A stretch of 64,000 nt of DNA from Niallia alba (GCF_012933555.1 NZ_JABBPK010000001.1:1714001-1778000), one strand, 5' to 3'. Counted from the stretch's first letter, positions 32,444 to 42,292 are shown. Program-made: numbers and translations. Notes: a model not told the origin generated them from the letters alone.

Positions 32444-34810
32444 ATGAAAAAAAGAATAAAAGTAAAAATAAATGAGGAATATCGATCGGCGGAGCACAAA
32501 GCAGCCCGTTATTTCCATTCCCTTCAAAATCAGTTAACGGATAAGTCTTATGTGTCACGCTTAACGAATGACTTTCAAACTTGGAAGATAAGTCATATTC
32601 ATTCTCCATCCATCCTTACTTATTTTTCCCGAAAAAAAAGAAAACCAGTTGTAAAAGGATATCGAACCTATATAGAATGGCTAAATTATGTAGGGAAATT
32701 AGATGATTATTTAAATCGGAGTATTTCCTATCTTTATATGCGTGATTTAGGAAAGGCCCTCTCTTCTCAATCTACTCAAGAAAGAATAAATGAAGTAGTT
32801 AAAAATATGAAAAATCATTTATTGAAGAAAGATGCAGAGGAGGGAAATTTTAGTGTATCCAGTATATATAAGTTAGCTAAAAAAGAAGCGGTCGAACATA
32901 CGATGATTTGGGTATTGGAAAGACTGAAGCAAGTGACTTCTCATATACCTGCTGGGATGAGTGTAGAGCATGCCCAACGAAAAATACTGAAAATCCTTGC
33001 AGGAGTTTTAATGCATGAATTGGAGGAAAGAAGAGAACTAGAGCTTTCAAATCAAGAGCGCCAGACTCGATTAGAAAAAGCGATAAAACTAGGTTTTTAT
33101 TATGGTTTAACCTATCCTTTAATTGATGATTTGCTTGATGCAAAAATTTTATCGTTGGAAGAAGAAATACAGTATTCCAATTTAATACGACATACATTAG
33201 AAACAGGTGAAGTTCCTGACTTAGGTAAATGGTCTGGAAAAAATGAAGAACTCATTCAATTCATTCATAAAGAACTAAAAGAAGCGTTCGAATATATGAA
33301 GAAACAGCATGATAATCAAACATGGGAGTTATTTTTAAACCAATCCTATATCTTTTTTCATTCACAAGAGGTAGATAGAAAAAAGGAATTGACCAATAGT
33401 ACTTATTCTAACGAAGAGTTATATATACCGGTAATTCTTAAATCTTCCGCTTCTCGGCAGATTGTTCGGTCGTTAATGAATGCTCCTGAAGATGAAGGGT
33501 ATGATCAAAGAACCTTTTATTATGGTATTTATAATCAGCTAGCCGATGATTTAGCAGATATGTTTGATGATCAAAAAGATGGGGCAGTTACACCTTATAC
33601 GTATTATCTTACTTATTATCAAACAAGAAAGGATTTAATTAATCCGTTTGAAATGTATTGGACAGTCATTTCCTATTTGATTCACGACGTATACCATTCT
33701 GATTCCAAAACACAGGAAGTTATATTAGACCGGGCAATTAATGGGTTAAAACGGTTAAAGGAAAAATTGGGGGAACAGAAGTATAGTGATTTAATGGGGA
33801 TTTTAACAAAGGGATTTCCTCCCTTTAATCAGTTACTCCAACAAATGGTTGCAAAAGCCGATGATGTTGACTTTTTCGATAAGCTGCTTCGTGATCATAT
33901 GATTGCCACATTGAAGGAAAATCGTCGTGAGCAGACGGAGTTTTCAGAAATGTTTCAATCTATTCGTTCACCTATTGAGAAGATATTGCCAATTACAGAA
34001 AACACAATGTTAGAGAAGGATATCGTGACAGAAGCAGCAAATTATAGTCTTGCAGGGGATGGGAAAAGATTGCGACCGATTATTACATGGTTTATTGGGG
34101 TAAAGGAATTGGAGTTAGATGATGCTCAAATCGTTCCATTGTTGCGATCTGTAGAGTATATGCATACAGCTTCTCTTATATTTGACGATTTGCCAACACA
34201 GGATAATGCTGTGATGAGAAGAGGGCGCCCAACTTTACATGAAGTATATAATGCTGCAACAGCTGAGTTAACAGGCCTCTTTCTTACACAAAAGGCAATA
34301 GAGGAACAAGCTAGTTTACAGGATTTTGCTGGTTCTATTGTGTTAAAACTGATTCAATATACAACAAAGGCTACTGCTGATATGTGTAAAGGACAGGTGA
34401 TGGATTTAGAATCCAGAAGAAAACAATTATCCCTTCAAGAATTGAATACCCTTTGTTTTTATAAAACAGGCATTGGCTTTGAAGCCGCTCTTCTTATGCC
34501 TGCTATTTTAGCAGGAGTTTCAGAAGAAGTTAAGGATCAATTGAAGAAATATGCTTACCATGCTGGCATCGCTTTTCAAATTAAGGATGATTTGCTGGAT
34601 GCGGAAGGAAGTAAAGAAATATTAGGAAAAGAAGCTGGTATGGATAAAGACAACGATACATCTACTTTTGTTACAGTACTTGGTTTGGAAGGTGCGAAAA
34701 AGGAAATGTGGGAGCATTATTGTATGGCCTTGGAAATTGTTAATTCCTTGCCAAAGAAGACAAACTTTTTAAAGTGTTTAGTAGATTATATCGTGAATCG
34801 AAATCGGTAA
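32444..34810 (+). CDS. Large two-module polyprenyl synthetase-like protein
   Basis: The 788-residue C-terminal half is an isoprenyl diphosphate synthase: GDGKRLRP (539-545), first aspartate motif DDLPTQDN (581-588), RRGRPTLH, and second motif KDDLLD (714-719). The N-terminal half is unlike known synthases overall, but it has two Asp-rich motifs, DDLLD (228-232) and NQLADDLADMFDD (364-376), spaced about 140 residues apart as in the C-terminal pair. It could be a prenyl transferase/terpene synthase fusion. The usual GDxLL motif after the first Asp motif is replaced by AELTGLFLT. The start is ATG 32444. Confidence 0.72.
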   Translation: MKKRIKVKINEEYRSAEHKAARYFHSLQNQLTDKSYVSRLTNDFQTWKISHIHSPSILTYFSRKKRKPVVKGYRTYIEWLNYVGKLDDYLNRSISYLYMRDLGKALSSQSTQERINEVVKNMKNHLLKKDAEEGNFSVSSIYKLAKKEAVEHTMIWVLERLKQVTSHIPAGMSVEHAQRKILKILAGVLMHELEERRELELSNQERQTRLEKAIKLGFYYGLTYPLIDDLLDAKILSLEEEIQYSNLIRHTLETGEVPDLGKWSGKNEELIQFIHKELKEAFEYMKKQHDNQTWELFLNQSYIFFHSQEVDRKKELTNSTYSNEELYIPVILKSSASRQIVRSLMNAPEDEGYDQRTFYYGIYNQLADDLADMFDDQKDGAVTPYTYYLTYYQTRKDLINPFEMYWTVISYLIHDVYHSDSKTQEVILDRAINGLKRLKEKLGEQKYSDLMGILTKGFPPFNQLLQQMVAKADDVDFFDKLLRDHMIATLKENRREQTEFSEMFQSIRSPIEKILPITENTMLEKDIVTEAANYSLAGDGKRLRPIITWFIGVKELELDDAQIVPLLRSVEYMHTASLIFDDLPTQDNAVMRRGRPTLHEVYNAATAELTGLFLTQKAIEEQASLQDFAGSIVLKLIQYTTKATADMCKGQVMDLESRRKQLSLQELNTLCFYKTGIGFEAALLMPAILAGVSEEVKDQLKKYAYHAGIAFQIKDDLLDAEGSKEILGKEAGMDKDNDTSTFVTVLGLEGAKKEMWEHYCMALEIVNSLPKKTNFLKCLVDYIVNRNR

Positions 34811-34850
34811 TAATGATTGGAGAAGTTCGAAAGGATAGGTGGATAGAAAA

Positions 34851-35585
34851 ATGAAAATTACCTTTTTAGGAAAATACGGAGGATATCCAGGCAAGGACAG
34901 TGCTACTTCTTCATTTTTATTAGAGTCTAATGGATTTCATTTATTGGTTGATTGTGGGAGTGGGGTGTTATCAAAAGTTCAATCATATGTCGATTTAAAA
35001 GATTTAGATGCATGCATTCTTTCCCACTATCATCATGACCATATCGCTGATGTGGGAGTTCTGCAATATGCTATGCTAGTTGAGACAAAACTCGGAAACC
35101 GAACAAAACCTTTCCCAATCTATGGGCATAAAAGAGATGCTAAGTTTGACGAATTAACCAATGATATTTATACAGAAGGACGGGAAATTTCAGTAGGAAA
35201 AACGTCTAACATAGGACCATTCAGCCTATCTTTTTGTGAAACGATTCATCCTGCCTATTGTTTGGCTATGAAAATACAGGCAAGTGGCCAAACCATTCTT
35301 TACACCGCAGATACCGAGTGGAAGGATGATTTAGTTGTGTTTGCAAAAAATGCGGATGTTCTAATAAGTGAAGCAAGCATTTATAAAGAACAATTTGGTA
35401 TAGTTAAAGGACATCTAACTGGAGAGGAAGCCGGAAAACTTGCTGAACAAACGGGTGTAAAGCAACTCCTTTTAACCCATCTTCCCCATTATGGTGAACA
35501 AGAAAAACTTGTGGAAGAAGCAAAACAAGGGTATAGTGGTCCCGTTCAGTTGGTAAATCCCGGTATGGTAATAGACCTTAAATAA
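34851..35585 (+). CDS. Metallo-beta-lactamase-fold hydrolase (YhfI-like)
   Basis: The 244-residue protein starts at ATG 34851 (MKITFLGKYGGYPG) after GGTGG; GTG 34839 is less likely. The metal-binding motif LSHYHHDHIAD (HxHxDH), the H in CETIHPAY, LYTADTEW, and the final LLLTHLPHY give a full binuclear zinc site of the RNase Z-like phosphodiesterase branch. It lies 40 bp after the large prenyl-synthase gene, perhaps in one operon. The substrate is unknown. Confidence 0.86.
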   Translation: MKITFLGKYGGYPGKDSATSSFLLESNGFHLLVDCGSGVLSKVQSYVDLKDLDACILSHYHHDHIADVGVLQYAMLVETKLGNRTKPFPIYGHKRDAKFDELTNDIYTEGREISVGKTSNIGPFSLSFCETIHPAYCLAMKIQASGQTILYTADTEWKDDLVVFAKNADVLISEASIYKEQFGIVKGHLTGEEAGKLAEQTGVKQLLLTHLPHYGEQEKLVEEAKQGYSGPVQLVNPGMVIDLK

Positions 35586-35602
35586 CTTCAAATAATAAGA
35601 CT

Positions 35603-35854
35603 GGGACAGAACAAAATATATAATAGATAAAGACGAACAATCTCTCATTTTAGTAGCGAAACCAGCTCGTTCCATCATTTTTTTAAAAGAAAATATAATG
35701 AGTAGGAAATACAAAGCGAAGTGTATTCAGTCTGCGGGTGATCACCACAAACCTTCTTTCTTAAAATGAATAAAACCCCAAACAATTATATGAAATTTTC
35801 TTAGCATGTACGTATAATCGTTCGGGGTTATTTGGTTGAAAATACTTGTGTCCC
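35603..35854. repeat. Type A dispersed repeat, copy A3 (internally deleted)
   Basis: Ends CTGGGACA and TGTCCCGG bound 252 bp. Compared with A1, about 90 bp between two AAAGC sequences are missing, so the left arm AAATACAAAGC joins directly to GAAGTGTATTC. The right-hand CCCCAAAC...ATTATA/TATAAT...GGGG hairpin is kept. It separates the metallo-hydrolase gene from the leftward GNAT gene. Confidence 0.8.
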
Positions 35855-35864
35855 GGCTTCCTTT

Positions 35865-36338
35865 TCATGCTATCGAACAGGTATAAATCATTTTAACAAA
35901 TTCAAATTCTCCTCCATTTGTCGACTGCATAAATGTCGTTGTCTCTTTAAAACCTGCTTTCTTATATACTTTGATGGCCCGAGTGTTGAAAGTTGCGACA
36001 GCCAAAGAGATAAAGGCTGGGGAATACCGTTCTTTTATATAATTGATTCCAGTTGTTAAAAATGTATATCCATTCCCCTGACCTGTTAAATCAGGTCTAA
36101 GACCAAGTCCTATATTAATTGTATTATTTTCTTCTTGATATATACTGAAAAAACCAATGAGCTGCTTTTTTTCAGTAACAGCATAAATAGAGTTATTTCT
36201 TTTATTATTATCAAGAAATTCTGCTAAATCTTCTTCATCCGCCTCCATATCATAAAAAGCATACTTTCCATCATAATGCCAGTTATAAGCTATTTCTTCT
36301 GCTTGTTCTTGTGTGATAGGTTGGAGTGTATAGGTCAT
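35865..36338 (-). CDS. GNAT-family N-acetyltransferase
   Basis: The 157-residue protein has the GNAT core: YAVTEKKQLIGFFSIY (beta 2-3), the acetyl-CoA loop LRPDLTGQGNGYTFL (Q/R-x-x-G-x-G/A variant) and the RAIKVYKKAGFKE helix with Tyr. The start is ATG 36338. It is convergent with the metallo-hydrolase gene and divergent from an amidase gene. The acceptor is unknown. Confidence 0.88.
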   Translation of the reverse strand: MTYTLQPITQEQAEEIAYNWHYDGKYAFYDMEADEEDLAEFLDNNKRNNSIYAVTEKKQLIGFFSIYQEENNTINIGLGLRPDLTGQGNGYTFLTTGINYIKERYSPAFISLAVATFNTRAIKVYKKAGFKETTTFMQSTNGGEFEFVKMIYTCSIA

Positions 36339-36462
36339 TTTTTTCTCCCTTTTTTATAAAATTATACTATATCAAAACATTGTGATAAAACGAAAAATTT
36401 CTTCTTCTCTGAACAATTGGAACAAGCTATACTTAAGAAAATGAGAAGGGGGTAGAAGGGAC

Positions 36463-37908
36463 ATGAAAATTGATAATCGAATTCCCTTTAATATAGAAGA
36501 AGCAACAATTTTAGAAGTGCAAAAGGCACTTGATTCGGGTGTTATTACTTCATGGGAACTGACAAAGCAATATTTAGAGCGAATAGCTGCGTATGATTCT
36601 ACATTATGCTCTATTAGAGAAATTAATCCTGATGCATTAGAGATTGCAGCAGAACTAGATAAAAAAAGACAGGAAATCAATCAAATTGGACCACTTTATG
36701 GTATTCCTGTTATTATTAAGGACAATATTGATACGAAGGATGCGATGGCTACAACTGCCGGCTCGATTGCATTGGAAAATAATTTTGCAAAAGAAGATGC
36801 TTTTATTGTCAAAAAGCTACGAGAGGCAGGAGCGATTATTATTGGAAAGGCAAATCTTTCAGAATTTGCTAATTTTATTACTGAATTAGATATGCCCAAC
36901 GGCTATAGCTCATTAGGTGGCCAAGTAATGAATCCATATGGTCCTGCTGTATGGGATGTTGGTGGTTCAAGTTCTGGCACTGGCGCAAGCATTGCCGCCA
37001 ATTTTGCTGTTGTTGGGATAGGGACAGAAACGTCTGGATCTATTCTTAGTCCTGCTAGCAATAATTCCCTTGTCGGAATTAAACCAACCCTTGGTCTTGT
37101 TAGCCGTTCCGGCATTATTCCGCTCGCACATAGTCAGGATACGGCGGGGCCAATGACGAGAACAGTTTGTGATGCTGCTATTCTTTTAGGAATAATTGCA
37201 GGTGTAGACGAAGCAGATGAAGTGACTAAAACATGTGAAGGGCAGCCGAGTGATTATACAACATTTTTAAAAACGGACGGTCTTAAAGGAAAAAGAATTG
37301 GCGTTGATCGTTCCTTCTTGCCTGAAGAGGAAGACGAAGTTGTGTTGTTTAATGAAGCATTGGAAGAATTAACAAAGCAAGGAGCTATTCTGCTTGATGT
37401 GACAATTCCTCGAGAAAAGTTTGAGTCGATCGTTCTCTATCATGAGTTTAAGCATGGTATAAATAACTACTTACATAAACTTTCAGAGGAAGTTCCCGTT
37501 CATTCATTAAGTGAAGTAATTGCATTTAATAAACAACATTTGGATGCTGTTAAGTATGGGCAAACAATTCTTGAATACTGCCAAACGTTAAACGGAGATT
37601 TGGACGATCCAAAATACAAGAAACACCGAGAAAAGGATATTAGACTTTCGGCAACAAAAGGAATCGATGTGGCAATGGAAGAATATCAATTGGATGGCTT
37701 AGTGTTTGCGAAATATTTAGGATGTGAGATGCCTGCAAAAGCAGGATATCCATCTATTACTGTTCCAGCAGGATATACACCCAAAGGAAAGCCTATGGGA
37801 ATCACCTTCTCAGGATTAGCCTATAGTGAACCTAGATTAATTGAAATGGCATTTAGTTATGAACAAGCGACAAACCTTCGCATTCCACCTGAATTAAATA
37901 AGGAATAA
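36463..37908 (+). CDS. Amidase-signature family amidase
   Basis: The 481-residue protein has the Ser-cisSer-Lys triad of amidase-signature enzymes: Lys86 in PVIIKDNIDT, the cis-Ser in GGSSSGTGAS (about 167-176) and nucleophile Ser193 in GTETSGSI. It is not GatA: the C-terminal half differs and no gatC or gatB is nearby. Such amidases hydrolyse small amides, often peptides or nitrile-derived amides. The start is ATG 36463 after GAAGGG. The substrate is unknown. Confidence 0.88.
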   Translation: MKIDNRIPFNIEEATILEVQKALDSGVITSWELTKQYLERIAAYDSTLCSIREINPDALEIAAELDKKRQEINQIGPLYGIPVIIKDNIDTKDAMATTAGSIALENNFAKEDAFIVKKLREAGAIIIGKANLSEFANFITELDMPNGYSSLGGQVMNPYGPAVWDVGGSSSGTGASIAANFAVVGIGTETSGSILSPASNNSLVGIKPTLGLVSRSGIIPLAHSQDTAGPMTRTVCDAAILLGIIAGVDEADEVTKTCEGQPSDYTTFLKTDGLKGKRIGVDRSFLPEEEDEVVLFNEALEELTKQGAILLDVTIPREKFESIVLYHEFKHGINNYLHKLSEEVPVHSLSEVIAFNKQHLDAVKYGQTILEYCQTLNGDLDDPKYKKHREKDIRLSATKGIDVAMEEYQLDGLVFAKYLGCEMPAKAGYPSITVPAGYTPKGKPMGITFSGLAYSEPRLIEMAFSYEQATNLRIPPELNKE

Positions 37909-37918
37909 CAAAAAAGTA

Positions 37919-37961
37919 GCTTAAGGAAGCAGTGTGCCAAAAGTACATGGCTTTCTTAAGC
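37919..37961 (+). terminator. Hairpin after the amidase gene
   Basis: GCTTAAGGAAGC pairs with GCTTTCTTAAGC (one G-U) around a 19-base loop, 11 bp after the stop codon. There is no T-run, so function as a terminator is uncertain. The rest of the 288-bp gap to 38197 holds nothing I can assign. Confidence 0.5.
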
Positions 37962-38196
37962 ATAAGCTAAAGAGTAGGACAATATATTAATAGAAATATT
38001 TGTTCTTATTTAATATGTCTATACAGTTTGTCCTAGATTGATTTTCAGATATAAGCTATAATAAAACAAAAAGAAAGCTCTTACATTTGACTGGCACAAC
38101 CCATAAGTAGCCATTGAAACAGCTGCTAGTAGCCATTTTTGTACTAGTGTTTGTTAGCAAAATAGTAGGAATTCATGTTTTGAGGAGGAAAAGGAA

Positions 38197-38571
38197 TTGT
38201 CTTTAACACGTGTGCTGGTAGGGATTTTTAAAAGTTTTGAAGAGACGAAGGAACAGCCTAAAGTTCCTGAATTAAAGACACGCTATTATAAAAAAAGTCG
38301 TGATCGATTAATGGAAACGGTAAAAACCGTGATAGAAAGAAAAATGACGAATTGGGAATTGAAAAAAATCGATACGGATCGTGGCGAAATTGTCCTAAGT
38401 AAGGGATCGAGTTTAATGATTATTACGGTTTATAAGATGGCCGGAATGCAATCTGCAATTGATGTTTATTGTTCAAAGGAAGGGGCTTTAGGAGATTTCG
38501 GATCCAGCTATAAATATATTCAGCAATTTTTTAAAGCGCTTCATACAGAGATTCAGCCAGAGAAAGGATAA
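38197..38571 (+). CDS. Conserved hypothetical protein, 124 residues
   Basis: The start is TTG 38197 after AGGAGGAAAAGG. The protein is soluble, with a basic N-terminal half (RYYKKSRDRLMETVKTVIERK) and a beta-rich middle (WELKKIDTDRGEIVLSKG, MIITVYKM), then IDVYCSKEGALGDFG. The pattern recalls small Bacillus cytosolic proteins and possibly DUF1499, but I cannot place it with confidence. It precedes an SDR gene by 57 bp and may share its message. Confidence 0.6.
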   Translation: MSLTRVLVGIFKSFEETKEQPKVPELKTRYYKKSRDRLMETVKTVIERKMTNWELKKIDTDRGEIVLSKGSSLMIITVYKMAGMQSAIDVYCSKEGALGDFGSSYKYIQQFFKALHTEIQPEKG

Positions 38572-38628
38572 GAATCCATCAGCTGCAAATACATTTAGTT
38601 GTTGTGAAAAGGAATAGGAGTGTAGTGA

Positions 38629-39327
38629 ATGAAAATTATTCTTACAGGAGCTAATCGGGGATTGGGGATTCATCTAGTCAAAACGGCTTTGGAACGAGGC
38701 CATACTGTGCTTGCAGGTGTGCGAACAATACAAGAGGATTCCCCTATTAATCTATTGAAAAAACAATATCCAGATAAAGTATATACATATTTCCTTGATG
38801 TAACGAACGAGGAATCTGTTGCAACTGCAGCTAAATTAGCAGCAGAGGATGTCGGTTCTATCGATGGAATTATTAATAATGCCGGAGTTTTGACAGAGCG
38901 GGGAAAAATAATCGAAGAGCTAGACTTTGAAAATGTGAAGTTCACAATGGATGTTAATGTATTAGGACCAATGAGAGTAATGAAACATTTTCTACCACTC
39001 TTATATAAAGGGAAGAAGAAAACGATTATTAATATTTCTTCTGAAGCTGGTAGTATTCATAATGCTTATGGTGGTGATTTTCCCTATGGCATTTCGAAAG
39101 CTGCGCTGAACATGTTTAGTGTACAATTATCAAGATATGTGAAAGAAAAGGATATTGCTGTACATGCTGTCCATCCTGGTTGGATCAAAACGGATATGGG
39201 CGGCGAAAATGCTACAGGCTATCCAGAAGAATCAGCAAATGGCATACTAGATATTCTAGAAGGAAAGATAGAAGCAAAAAGTGAACTAGGATTTATTGAT
39301 TTTAAAGGACAAGAAATGAAAATTTAG
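38629..39327 (+). CDS. Short-chain dehydrogenase/reductase
   Basis: The 232-residue protein has the classical SDR Rossmann features: TGANRGLG (8-15), the NNAG motif in IINNAGVL, catalytic Ser in NISSEAGS, and YxxxK in YGISKAALN, then HPGWIKTDMGG. The cofactor is probably NADP(H), given R12 in the loop and a basic R at the end of strand 2, but this is a weak inference. The start is ATG 38629. The substrate is unknown. Confidence 0.9.
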   Translation: MKIILTGANRGLGIHLVKTALERGHTVLAGVRTIQEDSPINLLKKQYPDKVYTYFLDVTNEESVATAAKLAAEDVGSIDGIINNAGVLTERGKIIEELDFENVKFTMDVNVLGPMRVMKHFLPLLYKGKKKTIINISSEAGSIHNAYGGDFPYGISKAALNMFSVQLSRYVKEKDIAVHAVHPGWIKTDMGGENATGYPEESANGILDILEGKIEAKSELGFIDFKGQEMKI

Positions 39328-39513
39328 CTAGAAATGTGTTTAGGGAAAGAATCAGACTTTTGTGCACCACGCAAAAAGTTTCTGATTCTTTTCTATATAA
39401 AAAGAAAATCTTCCTTCTCAGTAAAAGAAAAAAATCCCCATGGATGGAAATTTCCATTATAATAGAAATATTATTTATAATATTCTGTTGATTTATTGAG
39501 GAAGGAGTAACTA

Positions 39514-40368
39514 ATGAAAAAGGAAGAGGTAGTAACAAGGCAGCAGTTAAATCAATTACATATCGGAGACTTGCTATCCTTAGCCACGATCGTTGGTTGG
39601 GATTATGATAGAGAGGAAATACAAACTTTGCTCGCTTCAGGGAGTGTTTATGGACATGTAAATATCGATAAGATGGTTATATCCTGTGCGGCCATTATTC
39701 CTTATGGAGCTAAATTAGCCTCGATCGGCATGGTTATTGTCCATCCAGACTATCGAGGAAGAGGATTAGCGAAAGAGCTATTGATTCAGTGTATGAGCCA
39801 AGTAACACAAAATACCGCACTTATGTTAATTGCTACAAAAGAAGGTAGACCTGTATATGAAAAATTAGGCTTTAAAGAATATAGTCATGTGACAAAGCTT
39901 CTAGGGGAAGGAAAAATATTTGAGGTAGCATCGGATGGTTATTCCATTAGTCCGTTAAACAAAACTGATATAAAAGAAATGATGGAGTTAGACGAAGTGG
40001 CATTTGGAAGTGGGAGAGAACTATTTCTAAAAAATAGGATAAAGCAGGCAAAGGATACACTTGTGCTAAAGGAACAAGGCATAATTGTTGGATATGCTCT
40101 TGCTGTTAAAAAACCTGCTAATCTCGTACTTGGTCCAGTAGTTGCTCAAAATGATAAACAAGCGATGCTCCTTATTCAAACAATAATTGCGACCAATAAG
40201 GGAAGTATACGAATAGATGTATTAGATGGGAAGACATCATTAATGAAAGAATTAGAGACAGTAGGATTTCAAGTAAACGATCGTCCCCCGGTAATGGTCA
40301 AGAATCTTGAAGCATTTCCAAAAAGAAATAATAGCTTATATGCAATTGCGGCACAGGCTTATGGATGA
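39514..40368 (+). CDS. Two-domain GNAT acetyltransferase
   Basis: The 284-residue protein has one clear GNAT domain (about 10-130: ASIGMVIVHPDYRGRGLAKELL with the R/Q-x-x-G-x-A loop, YEKLGFKEYS) and a second, degenerate one (about 145-280: ISPLNKTDIKEMMELDEVAFGS, then a nucleotide-poor half). This matches the duplicated GNAT family with an acetyltransf_18-like C-terminal part. The start is ATG 39514 after GAAGGAG. The acceptor is unknown. Confidence 0.84.
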   Translation: MKKEEVVTRQQLNQLHIGDLLSLATIVGWDYDREEIQTLLASGSVYGHVNIDKMVISCAAIIPYGAKLASIGMVIVHPDYRGRGLAKELLIQCMSQVTQNTALMLIATKEGRPVYEKLGFKEYSHVTKLLGEGKIFEVASDGYSISPLNKTDIKEMMELDEVAFGSGRELFLKNRIKQAKDTLVLKEQGIIVGYALAVKKPANLVLGPVVAQNDKQAMLLIQTIIATNKGSIRIDVLDGKTSLMKELETVGFQVNDRPPVMVKNLEAFPKRNNSLYAIAAQAYG

Positions 40369-40534
40369 ATAATGTATGCTTATTTTAGATTTTTCTATAT
40401 TAAGGGGAATCTTTTTTCTATGATATGAATAGTAGAAAAATATTGAATTAGAGTATATATTGTCCAAAAAGAAATAGATATAATGAATAGAGGAAAAAAT
40501 TCTATGAATATATTGTGAAGAAAAGAGGAGGAAA

Positions 40535-41425
40535 ATGATGTATAAAAATAAAATGGGGAAAGTGAGGTCGGGCTGGATTATTTTGTTAGCTATAACAGCT
40601 ACAATGATAGCGCAAATGATTCTTTCAGCCCCAGGTATGATTATCGCCGTAATTATTGAATCACAAATTCATCCTAATATTTCGGATGAAACGATTGATC
40701 AGGTTTTAGATAGTTCTCCGCTATCTCTCTTGTCTCAAGGTTTAGGATTAATCGGTGGTATCGCAATCTTGTTTCTTTTATGGAAGTTTGTTAATAAGAA
40801 GAGAATTTCAGAAATGGGATTTAAAAGGTTTTCTCCAGATTTTATTACTGGTTTAGGACTTGGTGCAGTGTCTATCGTCTTTATTTTTTTAATTCTATTA
40901 TTCACCAAAAATATAGAGATGGCTAATTCTTTTGCTTCACCAGATTTTTCTGCCTACACGCTATCTTATCTTCTGTTTTTTATTTTAGTAGGGTTTTCAG
41001 AGGAACTAACATTTAGAGGCTACATTATGACAACACTTGCAGATAACGGTAACTCTAAGACGGTCGTGTATATCGTTTCCTCGCTTATTTTTGGTGTGGC
41101 ACATTTATTAAATCCGAATGTGGCGGTTCTTGGAATTATTAATATTTTTCTTGTTGGGCTCCTGTTTGCTTATATGTATGATAAGACGAAAAGCCTATGG
41201 ATGCCAATTGGTTACCATATAACGTGGAATTATTTTCAAGGAAATGTGTTTGGTTTTCCAGTTAGTGGTACTACTCCGCACGGTCTTTATGGAATCGATG
41301 TGTCCATGGGAAATAATTGGCTAACGGGCGGTTCTTTTGGCCTGGAAGGCGGTTTACTAGCTACTTTAATGATTGTTCTAGGTTTTGTTGTTACTAATCT
41401 ATATACAAAGAAAAGAGTGATGTAA
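40535..41425 (+). CDS. CPBP-family intramembrane metalloprotease
   Basis: The 296-residue membrane protein has about eight helices and the three CPBP/Abi motifs: EELTFRG (EExxxR), FGVAHLLNP with the His, and HITWNYFQGN. CPBP proteases are relatives of the CAAX prenyl protease; in bacteria some process or confer immunity to peptides. An in-frame ATG pair at 40535/40538 follows GAGGAGG. It has no bacteriocin-like neighbour, so the role is open. Confidence 0.87.
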   Translation: MMYKNKMGKVRSGWIILLAITATMIAQMILSAPGMIIAVIIESQIHPNISDETIDQVLDSSPLSLLSQGLGLIGGIAILFLLWKFVNKKRISEMGFKRFSPDFITGLGLGAVSIVFIFLILLFTKNIEMANSFASPDFSAYTLSYLLFFILVGFSEELTFRGYIMTTLADNGNSKTVVYIVSSLIFGVAHLLNPNVAVLGIINIFLVGLLFAYMYDKTKSLWMPIGYHITWNYFQGNVFGFPVSGTTPHGLYGIDVSMGNNWLTGGSFGLEGGLLATLMIVLGFVVTNLYTKKRVM

Positions 41426-41535
41426 TTCATATAAGTTTTGTTTAGCGAAAAAATAATATTCTCATAGAATAATTGTCGAATATGCGATATAATAAGTCGA
41501 GCTAAAACAATAGCATAGTAAAATCCGTTTCTACG

Positions 41536-41570
41536 GTGGAGGTTCTAGCTACCCTCTTTAAAAAACTAAG
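41536..41570 (+). promoter_or_regulatory. preQ1-I riboswitch
   Basis: GGAGGTTCTAGCTACCCTCT followed by the A-rich AAAAAACTAA tail is the class I preQ1 aptamer (P1 stem, L1 with C, and the pseudoknot-forming tail). It is directly upstream of queC-queD-queE-folE and senses the queuosine precursor preQ1 to shut the operon. Confidence 0.93.
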
Positions 41571-41573
41571 AAA

Positions 41574-41606
41574 AACAGGACTGCTTTCTTAGTAGTGCTG
41601 TTTTTT
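41574..41606 (+). terminator. Expression-platform terminator of the preQ1 riboswitch
   Basis: AACAGGACT pairs with AGTGCTGTT (one mismatch) and is followed by six T. A competing ACTAAGAAA/TTTCTTAGT pairing that involves the aptamer tail can act as the antiterminator. Confidence 0.8.
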
Positions 41607-41628
41607 CTATATGAAGGAGATTTTAGAA

Positions 41629-42288
41629 ATGAAAAACGAAAAAGCGGTTGTTGTATTTAGTGGTGGTCAAGATAGCACTACTTGTTTATTTTGGGCGATG
41701 AAAAACTTCAAAGAAGTAGTGGCTGTCACGTTTGACTATAACCAAAGGCATATTACAGAGATTGAATGTGCGAAGAAGATTACTGAAGAACTTGGCATTA
41801 AACATCATATTCTTGATATGTCGCTACTAAATCAGCTTGCGCCAAATGCTTTAACAAGGGAAGATATTGCGGTAGAAGAAGGTAAGGATGGCGCATTGCC
41901 TTCCACATTTGTTCCAGGACGTAATTTATTGTTTATGTCATTTGCAGGTGTATTAGCAAGTCAAATACAAGCAAAACATATCGTAACTGGCGTTTGTGAG
42001 ACAGATTTTAGTGGATATCCGGACTGTCGTGACATCTTTATTAAGTCATTGAATGTAACGTTAAATCTTTCAATGGACAATCAATTTGTTATTCATACTC
42101 CACTAATGTGGTTAAATAAAGCAGAGACATGGGGACTCGCAGATCAACTGAATGCGTTCGATTTTGTTCGTGAAAAGACATTGACATGCTATAACGGAAT
42201 TGTTGCAGATGGCTGTGGGGAATGTCCAGCTTGTAAGTTGCGCAAAAAGGGCTTAGATGATTATTTAGCTGGTCGAAAGGGGGTATAA
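41629..42288 (+). CDS. queC: 7-cyano-7-deazaguanine synthase QueC
   Basis: The 219-residue enzyme makes preQ0 from 7-carboxy-7-deazaguanine, ammonia and ATP. It has the PP-loop SGGQDSTTC (about 10-18), FVPGRN, and a C-terminal zinc site of four Cys ([20 protein letters not shown]). I chose ATG 41629, ten bases after AAGGAG, over the in-frame ATG 41611, which would overlap the ribosome site. It is the first gene after the preQ1 riboswitch. Confidence 0.95.
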   Translation: MKNEKAVVVFSGGQDSTTCLFWAMKNFKEVVAVTFDYNQRHITEIECAKKITEELGIKHHILDMSLLNQLAPNALTREDIAVEEGKDGALPSTFVPGRNLLFMSFAGVLASQIQAKHIVTGVCETDFSGYPDCRDIFIKSLNVTLNLSMDNQFVIHTPLMWLNKAETWGLADQLNAFDFVREKTLTCYNGIVADGCGECPACKLRKKGLDDYLAGRKGV

Positions 42289-42292
42289 TAGG

